DNA of 31,953 bases from a virus. The position numbers and the translations under genes are program-made. The stretch's first letter is position 1. Every line of letters begins with the position of its first letter. Shown here piece after piece: positions 20,779-27,388 of this stretch. The notes under the pieces are model-generated. The model was not told the DNA's origin. It made no database searches and saw nothing but the letters and a program-made list of their open reading frames with translations. The stretch is from IMG/VR virus record IMGVR_UViG_3300050821_003171, positions 1-31,953 of that record. One strand, given 5' to 3'.

Positions 20779-20979
20779 ATGAATGTAGGCATGGATGTAG
20801 TGAAGAAGTTGAGGGAGAGGGTTCCTTGTGGGCAGGTGGGGTGTGCGGAGCGATTTTTGTGTCCTACCTGCTTTTGGCTACGTCTTGCTGTGGATGAAAT
20901 TGAGGAGCTTCAAGCAGAGATCAAAATACTACAAAACCTCCACGGACTCAAGGAGATAGTTCCTTCAGATCGAGTCTGA
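20779..20979 (+). CDS. Small cysteine-rich protein
   Basis: A 66-residue protein. Cys17, Cys22, Cys28 and Cys31 (CPTC) form a probable zinc knuckle, followed by a helix (VDEIEELQAEIKILQNL) that may dimerise. GGTGAAAG lies close to the ATG, 3 nt after the upstream stop. Function unknown. Confidence 0.6.
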   Translation: MNVGMDVVKKLRERVPCGQVGCAERFLCPTCFWLRLAVDEIEELQAEIKILQNLHGLKEIVPSDRV

Positions 20980-20997
20980 GGAAGCTCAGTGTCCTAG

Positions 20998-21141
20998 CTA
21001 CGTTGTACCAGAGGAGTGCAACCGGGGTTCTGGAATCTTCGTCCAGGGTATCGAACCACAGGTCTGTAGGATCGTGAGGCGATTCACGTCCGGGGTGCCT
21101 CCCAGGAGAGTTTTGCAACAATAGAATGCTGGCCTACCCAT
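20998..21141 (-). CDS. Doubtful 47-residue frame, possibly frameshifted
   Basis: The frame starts MGRPAFYCCKTLLGGTPD, its ATG inside the stop region of the gene at 21134-21592. A second frame on the same strand, running to a stop at 20948-20950, reads more like a real protein ('DPTDLWFDTLDEDSRTPVAL', 'LWYNVARTLSFLRLDLKEL') but lacks an ATG. A broken or frameshifted small gene would explain both. No ribosome site is seen. Confidence 0.3.
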   Translation of the reverse strand: MGRPAFYCCKTLLGGTPDVNRLTILQTCGSIPWTKIPEPRLHSSGTT

Positions 21142-21592
21142 CAGTGATCGCCTGTAGAGGGTGAGCGGATTGAAAAAGCTTTGGCCATTGATCTTTTGGG
21201 AAAGCTTTCGCAGCGTATTCTTGAGCGGTGTAGCCGCCAAGTCTTGGATTAGTGGGGTGTCCAGTCGCGTTACCAGACACCCCGCCAGGAGGTTCAAGTG
21301 ACGTGCCAAGCCTCCCGTCGCCGCCAGCCAGGAATTCCAGGGGCGACTTAGACGGCGCCTCAGCACTACATTCCAAGAGCGCCGCTCTCAGACGTGCAGC
21401 TTGCGTTCCACACGTCAGGTCCCGAACAATACGTTTGGCTAGTGAATTGGTAAAGGTCGTCGCCTTGTCCCGGCGCGGCTTATACCAGTCAACTGCGTTC
21501 ACGATCACCGGATGTTCCTTGAGGAACCCGCGAATCTGGCCTTCGACAATCGGGCGGATGATGCGTTCTAGTTTGTTTGCTTTTTCTTCCAT
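21134..21592 (-). CDS. Conserved phage protein of unknown function
   Basis: A 152-residue protein starting MEEKANKLERIIRPIVEGQ. 'QIRGFLKEHPVIVNAVDWY' and 'SLAKRIVRDLTCGTQAARLRAALLEC' form a helical N-terminal domain; the rest is Gly/Pro-rich and probably flexible, ending 'AQEYAAKAFPKDQWPKLF'. The start overlaps the upstream membrane-protein gene by 25 bp. I recognise the type as phage but cannot name the family. Confidence 0.65.
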   Translation of the reverse strand: MEEKANKLERIIRPIVEGQIRGFLKEHPVIVNAVDWYKPRRDKATTFTNSLAKRIVRDLTCGTQAARLRAALLECSAEAPSKSPLEFLAGGDGRLGTSLEPPGGVSGNATGHPTNPRLGGYTAQEYAAKAFPKDQWPKLFQSAHPLQAITDG

Positions 21593-21867
21593 GTTACAAT
21601 CCAAATAAGGCTAGCCATGATGCCCCATACCCCGAGTGCTATTTCGCCGGTAGGAATCGTTATGAGCGCCAGCCATGGCATTAATCCCACCCTGTATAGC
21701 AAACCGCCTAAGTTCATACCCAACAGAATACATGGGTGAACGCTACCCTCATCCACCTGACACGAACCTATTGTAGCAATTATTGCACCTATAAGGCCAA
21801 TCAGAATTGGCCCAATCGTATAAGACAAGATAACAATCAATAGGATAAACATAATGCGTTTAGTCAT
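21568..21867 (-). CDS. Small membrane protein
   Basis: A 99-residue protein with a long hydrophobic N-terminus (residues 5-34, enough for a helical hairpin), a polar loop with Cys36 and Cys46, and further hydrophobic helices (about 62-72 and 75-93), then a basic tail (KKKQTN). The start overlaps the HTH gene stop (ATGA). It may be a holin or superinfection-type membrane protein; no decisive evidence. Confidence 0.65.
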   Translation of the reverse strand: MTKRIMFILLIVILSYTIGPILIGLIGAIIATIGSCQVDEGSVHPCILLGMNLGGLLYRVGLMPWLALITIPTGEIALGVWGIMASLIWIVTWKKKQTN

Positions 21868-22115
21868 AGCTTGAATCCATAATCCTTGGCCGCCGCGACA
21901 TGGAGTTCTCGGCGCTTTTCCTTGGAAAAGTTGAGCGTTGAGGCGATAATGTCCACCCACTCGGGAGATGGCTTTTTAAGTCCTGTAAGCATTTGATTGA
22001 AGTACGGTTGCGAGATTCTGGCACTGGTTGCTACCTCGGATTGGGTAAGCCGGGCCTCGGCAAGCGCGTTGCTCACCGAGGTCCCGAAGTTGGTATTGTA
22101 GGCACGGTTAGCCAT
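21864..22115 (-). CDS. XRE-type helix-turn-helix regulator
   Basis: An 83-residue protein. The HTH is 'LTQSEVATSARISQPYFNQMLTGLKKPS' (about 23-50), a typical Cro/C1-type motif, with C-terminal helices that may dimerise. There is no peptidase or ligand domain. It is a candidate repressor for the palindromes at 20,289 or 20,518, about 1.5 kb away, but nothing in the sequence links them. I preferred the start at 22115 (small overlap with the upstream gene) to 22154. Confidence 0.75.
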   Translation of the reverse strand: MANRAYNTNFGTSVSNALAEARLTQSEVATSARISQPYFNQMLTGLKKPSPEWVDIIASTLNFSKEKRRELHVAAAKDYGFKL

Positions 22116-22884
22116 TGAGGTCGAGAGACGAATCTTTTGGCTTGCTGGCGTCATTTAGGTCTAGCGGCCCCTGTGTTGGAATTGGACCTTTAACGGGAGT
22201 CCCGGTAAGGCCAAAATTGCCAACAAGACCATTCTGGTAATGATAGAACTTATCACCAGAAGCCGCTCTTTGCACGTTGGTATAGGAGGTATTGTCTCTG
22301 GCTCCTGCGGCATAAAGAGAGGTATTCATGGCGTTGGCACGGAAGGAAGCATCTGTCGATGCTGCATCCGGGCTATAGGATGTGGTCTGGGCGTAGGTCA
22401 TTCCCATCCGAGCCGATTGAGCATAGGCGTCGATTCCGCAGCCCATGAAGTTGAACTGCCAACCCAGCTTGGTCTTTTCCTCGATCAGGGTCTTAAGCTC
22501 CTCAGATGTATGCTTGTGCGAGGAATTCTCCTCACCATCGGTCTGGAAGCAGATCACAATCTTGGCGCCCTTGGCCTTCTCCTGGCCTTCAACCGCCTTG
22601 ATGGTGTCGTAGGCACAGTCGATCAAGTTGGTGCCTGAACGAGGCTGATAGTTCTTCTCGTCCAGCTTCGGAGCGCCTTTGATTGGCTTGCAGACGCAAA
22701 TCTTGTCCATGCTCTGGGTGTCGAAGGTAATGAGCGTGAACTCGATATCGGCTGCTTTCTCTTTCTGAAGCGTTTCAACATAGCCGTTGAAACCTTCAAT
22801 CGTAGCCTTCTTGACCGATTCCATTGAACCAGTGCGATCCAGAAGGAAGGTAACCAGTGTTCGTCCGTTTTTGGCCTTAGCCAT
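22108..22884 (-). CDS. VWA-domain protein
   Basis: A 258-residue protein. The von Willebrand factor A domain spans about 7-190; the metal site (MIDAS) is seen as DRTGS (Asp16, Thr18, Ser20) and a second acidic loop 'FQTDGEENSS'. The C-terminal 60 residues are Ser/Gly/Pro-rich and probably flexible. VWA proteins often pair with AAA+ ATPases (MoxR type), and an AAA+ gene is at 12655-14130, though far away. The 5' leader contains a strong GC-rich hairpin. Confidence 0.85.
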   Translation of the reverse strand: MAKAKNGRTLVTFLLDRTGSMESVKKATIEGFNGYVETLQKEKAADIEFTLITFDTQSMDKICVCKPIKGAPKLDEKNYQPRSGTNLIDCAYDTIKAVEGQEKAKGAKIVICFQTDGEENSSHKHTSEELKTLIEEKTKLGWQFNFMGCGIDAYAQSARMGMTYAQTTSYSPDAASTDASFRANAMNTSLYAAGARDNTSYTNVQRAASGDKFYHYQNGLVGNFGLTGTPVKGPIPTQGPLDLNDASKPKDSSLDLNG

Positions 22885-22965
22885 AAGATATTCCTTTGTA
22901 TTGGGTGTATTCCCAAGTAGGAATTATCTATTATTGCTATGTGGGGAAGTCAAGCCTGAAAAGGC

Positions 22966-23022
22966 GACCCCCGCCGGGGGAGGGCAGGCCGGGAGAAACG
23001 GCCTTAAGATTCGGCGGGGGTC
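22966..23022 (-). promoter_or_regulatory. Large GC-rich two-stem structure in the gap before the VWA gene
   Basis: GACCCCCGCCG (22966-22976) pairs perfectly over 11 bp with CGGCGGGGGTC (23012-23022). Inside it AGGCCG (22986-22991) pairs with CGGCCT (22999-23004). On the minus strand the outer stem is followed by GCCTTTTC, so it could terminate transcription before the VWA gene or act as a leader element. No gene is supported in 22885-23092; a plus-strand frame there is unconvincing. Confidence 0.65.
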
Positions 23023-23092
23023 AGTACAACACGGAGAAAAACCCTCGGGGCTTGGGATGGCGGACCCCTCAGGCAGAAAGATTGTATCGCTT

Positions 23093-23359
23093 TTAGAGGT
23101 TGAGTTCAAGCCGATGGAGTTCAGCTTCAATCTGGTCGATGTAGTTGAATCCTACATCGAGATTGCGACGTAAGCTATTTGTCGGTGGCGCTTCTGCTTT
23201 TCCCTCACCGGCAGCTTTGAGGCTCATTCCGTGGATGTTATCGGCAATCTTGCTAATGCGATCACGAATCTCGCGAAGGCGAGAGTTCATGTTCACACCG
23301 CCTTCTGTAAGGCTGGCAGGCGTAGGATTTCTCTCTGCTGTCTGGCCTTGGTAACTCAT
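23093..23359 (-). CDS. Hypothetical helical protein
   Basis: An 88-residue protein starting MSYQGQTAERNPTPASLTEG. AGGAG lies 8 nt before the ATG. The part from residue 24 on is two helices ('NSRLREIRDRISKIADNIHG' and 'GFNYIDQIEAELHRLEL') that could form a coiled coil. It is directly downstream of the tRNA-like gene. Function unknown. Confidence 0.65.
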   Translation of the reverse strand: MSYQGQTAERNPTPASLTEGGVNMNSRLREIRDRISKIADNIHGMSLKAAGEGKAEAPPTNSLRRNLDVGFNYIDQIEAELHRLELNL

Positions 23360-23377
23360 GCTGTAGCTCCTGATGGT

Positions 23378-23473
23378 TGGTTGCGGGCATGGGAGTCGAA
23401 CCCACTATCTTCAGTTTATGAGACTGAAATGATCCCCCGGTCACTGACCGGGTATCCGTTTCACTCGCCCACG
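23378..23473 (-). tRNA. tRNA-Met(CAT)-like gene with D-loop hairpin insertion
   Basis: 96 nt including an encoded CCA. Acceptor CGTGGGC/GCCCGCA has a C1/A72 mismatch, then A73. T-arm GTGGG-TTCGACT-CCCAT; variable loop AGATA; anticodon arm TCAGT-CTCATAA-ACTGA with anticodon CAT and T33; D-stem GTGA/TCAT. The D-loop is 28 nt instead of about 8 because it contains CCCGGTC-AGT-GACCGGG (23436-23452). Position 8 is G rather than the near-universal U. C1/A72 is an initiator-tRNA trait, but the three G-C pairs of the initiator anticodon stem are missing. It starts 8 nt after the synthase gene upstream. Confidence 0.7.
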
Positions 23474-23480
23474 TGCTTCC

Positions 23481-24485
23481 CTACCATAAGGGGTCGCCGC
23501 GCTTATAATCTTTTTTGGCTCTTTTCCCCAGCATCTTGGAATAGTTCTTCGGCGGCATTCCAAAGCCCGGCCGGATCGAGCGTATGTTCAGTTCGGTGAA
23601 CTGCTCGCCTTCTCGTATGTCCTCGATAACATAAAGGCTTCTGCGGAATTGCCGTGATGGATTCGCAGGCTGCTCATGCTCCAGCCCCGCGCTCCAGGCT
23701 TGCTTGACGGCCGTGACCATGCCCGCAAACTCGGCCGGTGTCAGGCTAAACGCATCGTCCTCGCTTGGGGGCGCCAATCGCAGTTTGAGGTGCTTCTCAA
23801 TGATCGCCGCCCCCATCGCGGTCGCCATGATCGGCAACAGATGCCCGCTGCTATGATCGGACAGCCCTACAGGGCACTCTTTGTGGAGCAGTTCGTATAT
23901 CCTATGGACGCGCCACATATCGGCATTGTCGGTATCGGCTGGATACTCGCTGGTGCAATGCAGGAACGCGGAGTTGGGACCAGCCGCCTCGCGCGCTTCT
24001 CTTATTTCTTGGTTGTTGGCGAGGCCCGTCGAGATGATGATTGGTTTATCTGTCTTAGCTGCGTACTCGATAAGATGTAGGTCGGCCACTTCAAAGCTCG
24101 CAATCTTATATGCCGGACAGCCGAGAGATTGGAGTAGGTCGATCCCACTGCGGTCGAACACCGAAGAAAAGATCGTAATGCCTTCGTCATGGGCGACACT
24201 GTATAGCTCCTTGTGCCATTCCGGTGGAGTACAAGCGGATTGATAAAGTTCGTATAGCGTCTTGCCCTGCCATAGACCGCCCTGTACGATGAAGTCCAGC
24301 TTGTTGCAGTTCAACGTCAATGTATCAGCGTTGTAGCATTGCGTCTTGACCGCAGCCGCTCCAGCTTTCTTGGCTTCTTTGATAAGCTGTTTGGCGCGTT
24401 CTAGGCTACCACCGTGATTGCCTGATATTTCACAAACAATATAAGGGAAGGCACACTGAGCGATCTCGGTCTTAGCGATCATCAT
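23481..24485 (-). CDS. pseI: Pseudaminic/sialic acid synthase family protein
   Basis: A 334-residue protein, normal length for the family. The TIM-barrel part shows 'VCEISGNHGGSLERAKQLI', 'AAAVKTQCYNADTLTL', 'LYELYQSACTPPEWH', 'PAYKIASFEVADLHLI', 'PIIISTG', 'HCTSEYPA' and 'GLSDHSSGH'; a C-terminal antifreeze-like SAF domain follows ('RRSLYVIEDIREGEQF'). It condenses phosphoenolpyruvate with a 6-carbon amino sugar to make a 9-carbon nonulosonic acid. The LYELY/TPxEWH segment resembles PseI more than NeuB. The start overlaps the upstream gene by 14 bp. Confidence 0.85.
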   Translation of the reverse strand: MMIAKTEIAQCAFPYIVCEISGNHGGSLERAKQLIKEAKKAGAAAVKTQCYNADTLTLNCNKLDFIVQGGLWQGKTLYELYQSACTPPEWHKELYSVAHDEGITIFSSVFDRSGIDLLQSLGCPAYKIASFEVADLHLIEYAAKTDKPIIISTGLANNQEIREAREAAGPNSAFLHCTSEYPADTDNADMWRVHRIYELLHKECPVGLSDHSSGHLLPIMATAMGAAIIEKHLKLRLAPPSEDDAFSLTPAEFAGMVTAVKQAWSAGLEHEQPANPSRQFRRSLYVIEDIREGEQFTELNIRSIRPGFGMPPKNYSKMLGKRAKKDYKRGDPLW

Positions 24486-24804
24486 CAAGATTACCCGTTA
24501 ATATATTGGTGGCAGTCTTGGCGTATTGAATTTCCATAAACCGCACGGCATATTCATACTGAGAAATGCCAGATATTCTGGCAGCTTCTTTTTGGTCTGG
24601 AGTCAAAAGTTTTGCTAACCGCTGTTCTCTTTTCTCTCGGTGATACCAGTTTTGATTAAGCTGCTCTTTGCATTGCCCTAATTCCTTTTCAAGACTTTCG
24701 ATTCTACTTAGAAGCTTAACAATGTACTTGGCAACCTTGTCGTCGCTTGCCTTCTTTTGTGCGGGCTTGATCCTTTGGTTGCGTTTTTTTATTGCGATTT
24801 TCAT
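24472..24804 (-). CDS. Hypothetical phage protein
   Basis: A 110-residue protein with a basic N-terminus (KKRNQRIKPAQKK), a charged coiled helix, and a conserved-looking end 'LTPDQKEAARISGISQYEYAVRFMEIQ'. That end resembles phage proteins often found near head genes. It overlaps neighbours on both sides inside the sugar cluster, so it is co-expressed with it. Confidence 0.65.
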   Translation of the reverse strand: MKIAIKKRNQRIKPAQKKASDDKVAKYIVKLLSRIESLEKELGQCKEQLNQNWYHREKREQRLAKLLTPDQKEAARISGISQYEYAVRFMEIQYAKTATNILTGNLDDDR

Positions 24805-25190
24805 GATTTCTTATATCCTTTCAACAATTGCTTATCTCGCAGCCGTTGCTGTATTTCCTGTTTTATCTTTTCTCTCTCTATAAAGACTAGGATGGCTTCT
24901 TCTTTAGAATTAACAGTACAATCCCCAGAAAAGCAGTATTTGCCATCTGGGCTATATATTACATAAGATACCGTGCTATCAGTGAGCATCCCGTAGCAGA
25001 CCGGATAAGTTGCCATCAGGAAATAATCTTTACTTGTGGCATACTTTTCAGTTTCTTCGATTTCCGTTACCCATGTAACAATAGGTTCTAGGAATATTTC
25101 TGGCCCTCTTTCAGCGTCTCCGGGGATAAATTCTGCAACGCAGAAGCCGGGAAGGGCTGAGGTTACGAATCTTTGCTTAATGGCACTCAT
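24801..25190 (-). CDS. Hypothetical protein within the sugar cluster
   Basis: A 129-residue protein starting MSAIKQRFVTSALPGFCVAE. AGGAG lies 8 nt before the ATG, which overlaps the aminotransferase stop (ATGA). The first 95 residues look like a beta-rich domain ('FLMATYPVCYGMLTDSTVSY'); the end is a charged helix. Not a recognisable hydrolase or acetyltransferase, so it does not obviously replace PseG or PseH. Confidence 0.65.
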   Translation of the reverse strand: MSAIKQRFVTSALPGFCVAEFIPGDAERGPEIFLEPIVTWVTEIEETEKYATSKDYFLMATYPVCYGMLTDSTVSYVIYSPDGKYCFSGDCTVNSKEEAILVFIEREKIKQEIQQRLRDKQLLKGYKKS

Positions 25191-26302
25191 AGGCTTTCTC
25201 CTGCTATCTTGATGATGCGCTTCATCTTGGATACTTCGCTGGTATTCGGGCGCCACATGCAAATCTCGAAGCTGACCAGTTCCCTGTCCTCCATGCGTTC
25301 GGTCAGTGGACACTGATCGTTGGTTTTGAATAACCTATGCAAAGGTATGGAATAGCCAGCACGTACCGGAAAGCAGTGCTTGTTGAGAAAGGTCACGAAC
25401 GCTTCCCGCTTGCCATCCAATACCCTGCACGCCCAAATGTAATAGACATGCTTGCAGCCCTTCGATTCCACCGGAGGAATCAGGTAGGCCGATTGATTCG
25501 CAGCGTCGGTAAGTTCATCTGCCAGATGGCGCCGATTCTCGATAATGTCGTGCGCCCTATGTAGCTGCGCCGAGGCAATCGCAGCTATTGGCTCCGTCAT
25601 TCGCAGGTTGAGTCCGATGGAGGGGTTTTTGGCAGCCAGTTCTCCATGATTAACTGCGTTTCTAACTCTCTCAGCACTTTCTGCATCGTTTGTCGTAACC
25701 ACTCCTCCCTCTCCAGATTGGATGTGCTTGTGGACGTTGAAGCTAAAGACGCCGTAGTGTCCGATGGTCCCTGCATATTTACCGTTCTCCATTGCGAAGG
25801 GTGATTGAGCGTTATCCTCGATCATGACGATGCCATTATCGTCGCATGTTCTGCGTATCTGCGCTAAGTAGGCGGGGTGCCCGAATAGGTTGGTAACGAT
25901 GATCGCTTTTGGCTTTGTTGTCCAAGAGGTAGGGCTATTGAGAGAATAGCGTACCAAGTCTATGTCGATGAATTTAACACTGGCACCCAATACTTTGGCA
26001 CAGGCCCCAGACGCGGACATAGTGTACGAGGATGCCCAAACTTCATCTCCGGGGCCAATAGAAGCTGCCATGCAACAAGCCAACAAACCCGAGGTAGCTG
26101 AATTGCAGGGTATAGCGTATCGGCATCGAAACGTGTTGGTCCACTCGACGGAGAGGCGGTCAACCCAGTAACCAGCATTATGGATACCGCCAACATAGCC
26201 AGATAGCTGCCGCCCAAGCGCGCGTTGCACATTCCTTCTCTCCTGTGATCCTACCGTGAAGAATTTAGGTAGCCGCTTTAGTGTTGGAGCTTTTCTAGCC
26301 AC
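25187..26302 (-). CDS. pseC: PseC-like DegT/DnrJ/EryC1/StrS aminotransferase
   Basis: A 371-residue PLP enzyme. The pyridine-binding Asp163 lies in 'IEDNAQSP' and the Schiff-base lysine is Lys192 in 'FNVHKHIQSGEGG'. In the pseudaminic pathway such an enzyme aminates C4 of the 4-keto sugar made by PseB. The start is GTG with AAGGAG 8 nt upstream, overlapping the small gene before it. Exact substrate is inferred from the neighbouring PseB and PseI. Confidence 0.85.
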   Translation of the reverse strand: MARKAPTLKRLPKFFTVGSQERRNVQRALGRQLSGYVGGIHNAGYWVDRLSVEWTNTFRCRYAIPCNSATSGLLACCMAASIGPGDEVWASSYTMSASGACAKVLGASVKFIDIDLVRYSLNSPTSWTTKPKAIIVTNLFGHPAYLAQIRRTCDDNGIVMIEDNAQSPFAMENGKYAGTIGHYGVFSFNVHKHIQSGEGGVVTTNDAESAERVRNAVNHGELAAKNPSIGLNLRMTEPIAAIASAQLHRAHDIIENRRHLADELTDAANQSAYLIPPVESKGCKHVYYIWACRVLDGKREAFVTFLNKHCFPVRAGYSIPLHRLFKTNDQCPLTERMEDRELVSFEICMWRPNTSEVSKMKRIIKIAGESL

Positions 26303-26457
26303 CCGGAAATCTCCTTATCGTTTTCGTTGATAGCCTGTAAGATTTTCTTGGCTTCTTTAGGCTTGGCCTTCATGGCTAATGTAAGGAGACTCATCCAGAG
26401 AAAATTATTGCGTGATCGAACCTGAGTGATTTCGTTTATGATGTTCTCAGGCTTCAT
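26278..26457 (-). CDS. Hypothetical 59-residue protein
   Basis: Starts MKPENIINEITQVRSRNNFL and ends EKLQH. AAGGA lies 8 nt before the ATG. It overlaps pseB by 11 bp and pseC by 25 bp, so it is translated within the sugar operon. Entirely helical and basic in the middle (KAKPKEAKK). Function unknown; too small for an enzyme of the pathway. Confidence 0.65.
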   Translation of the reverse strand: MKPENIINEITQVRSRNNFLWMSLLTLAMKAKPKEAKKILQAINENDKEISGWLEKLQH

Positions 26458-27388
26458 TGAGCGATTCCTTGAGTTGTTCTATACTGAGCCATTGATGATT
26501 GGTGTCAGAGGTGTAGGTAAAGTCAGGCGTGACTGGGATTCCAGAGCCGATCTGACCTTGCCATCCAGGATGGGTGATAATGTAGTAATCGCCCATATCG
26601 AGCGTATCGCGCGCCTCATCCCTGGTCAGGAGACACTCATGCAGCTTCTCTCCTGGCCTGATGCCGGTGACTTCCCATGCCGGAGATATGGCCAGCGCCA
26701 AGTCCATGATCTTTACGGACGGAATCTTCGGGATGTAAATCTCTCGCCCGGTCATCTTGGTGTGAGCAAGCCGGACCAGATCGACCGCTTGATCCAGCGT
26801 GATCCAGAACCGCGTCATGCGCGTATCGGTAACTGTCAGTGGCTTCCCGGCGGCGGCAAGAGACTTAAAATAAGGAACAACGCTCCCACGGCTACCCACG
26901 ACATTACCGTAACGTACAACGCTGAAAGCAGTTGCGCCCGCAGCGAGAGCATTGGCGGCAATGAAGATTTTCTCCGCCGCCAGCTTCGATGCCCCGTAAA
27001 GGTTGATCGGGTGGACCGCCTTATCCGTGGACAGGGCGATGACTCGTTTAACTCCGCTGTTGATGGCGGCTCTAACGACATTCTGGGCACCACCGATATT
27101 GGTCGCAACACATTCGGTGGGGTTATACTCCAAAGCAGGCACAATCTTTAGTGCTGCTGCATGGATAACCGTATCAATGTCGTGCATAGCGTATTCGAGG
27201 CGGTCCTGGTCGCGCACATCTCCTAGGAAGAATCGAAAGAATCGCTGCGGGAATCGCCGTGCCATTTCTTCCTGCTTCTGCTCATCGCGCGAATAGATCA
27301 CCACGCGCTCAGGGTTATGGGCTATAATGCGTCGTGCGAACGCATTGCCAAACGAACCTGTGCCACCCGAAATTAAGACTTTCTTCAT
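26447..27388 (-). CDS. pseB: PseB-like UDP-GlcNAc 4,6-dehydratase
   Basis: A 313-residue short-chain dehydrogenase. The NAD(P)-binding GGTGSFG is at 8-14; the catalytic Asp122-Lys123 and Tyr131-xxx-Lys135 lie in 'STDKAVHPINLYGASK'. 'YSRDEQKQEEM', 'HAAALKIVPALEYNP' and 'TNIGGAQNV' are typical of PseB (FlmA), which makes the 4-keto-6-deoxy sugar that starts the pseudaminic pathway. Its ATG overlaps the fusion gene stop (ATGA), so it is probably translated by coupling. Confidence 0.9.
   Translation of the reverse strand: MKKVLISGGTGSFGNAFARRIIAHNPERVVIYSRDEQKQEEMARRFPQRFFRFFLGDVRDQDRLEYAMHDIDTVIHAAALKIVPALEYNPTECVATNIGGAQNVVRAAINSGVKRVIALSTDKAVHPINLYGASKLAAEKIFIAANALAAGATAFSVVRYGNVVGSRGSVVPYFKSLAAAGKPLTVTDTRMTRFWITLDQAVDLVRLAHTKMTGREIYIPKIPSVKIMDLALAISPAWEVTGIRPGEKLHECLLTRDEARDTLDMGDYYIITHPGWQGQIGSGIPVTPDFTYTSDTNHQWLSIEQLKESLNEA

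Noticed and set aside
20980-21133. tRNA-like arms (CTGGA-ATCTTCG-TCCAG and GGTTCGATACC on the other strand)
   Set aside because: The arms fall on different strands or cannot be joined to an acceptor stem, so no cloverleaf forms.
22896-23096. Plus-strand frame with 'IIYYCYVGKSS', suggestive of a GIY-YIG nuclease start
   Set aside because: Only the first few residues fit; the rest is translated from the GC-rich hairpin and lacks the Arg/Glu catalytic pattern.
22787-23173. Plus-strand 128-codon frame ending in a protein-like MADPSGRKIVSLLEV segment
   Set aside because: It is antisense to the start of the VWA gene and the end of the gene at 23093-23359, both better supported; it has no conserved motif.
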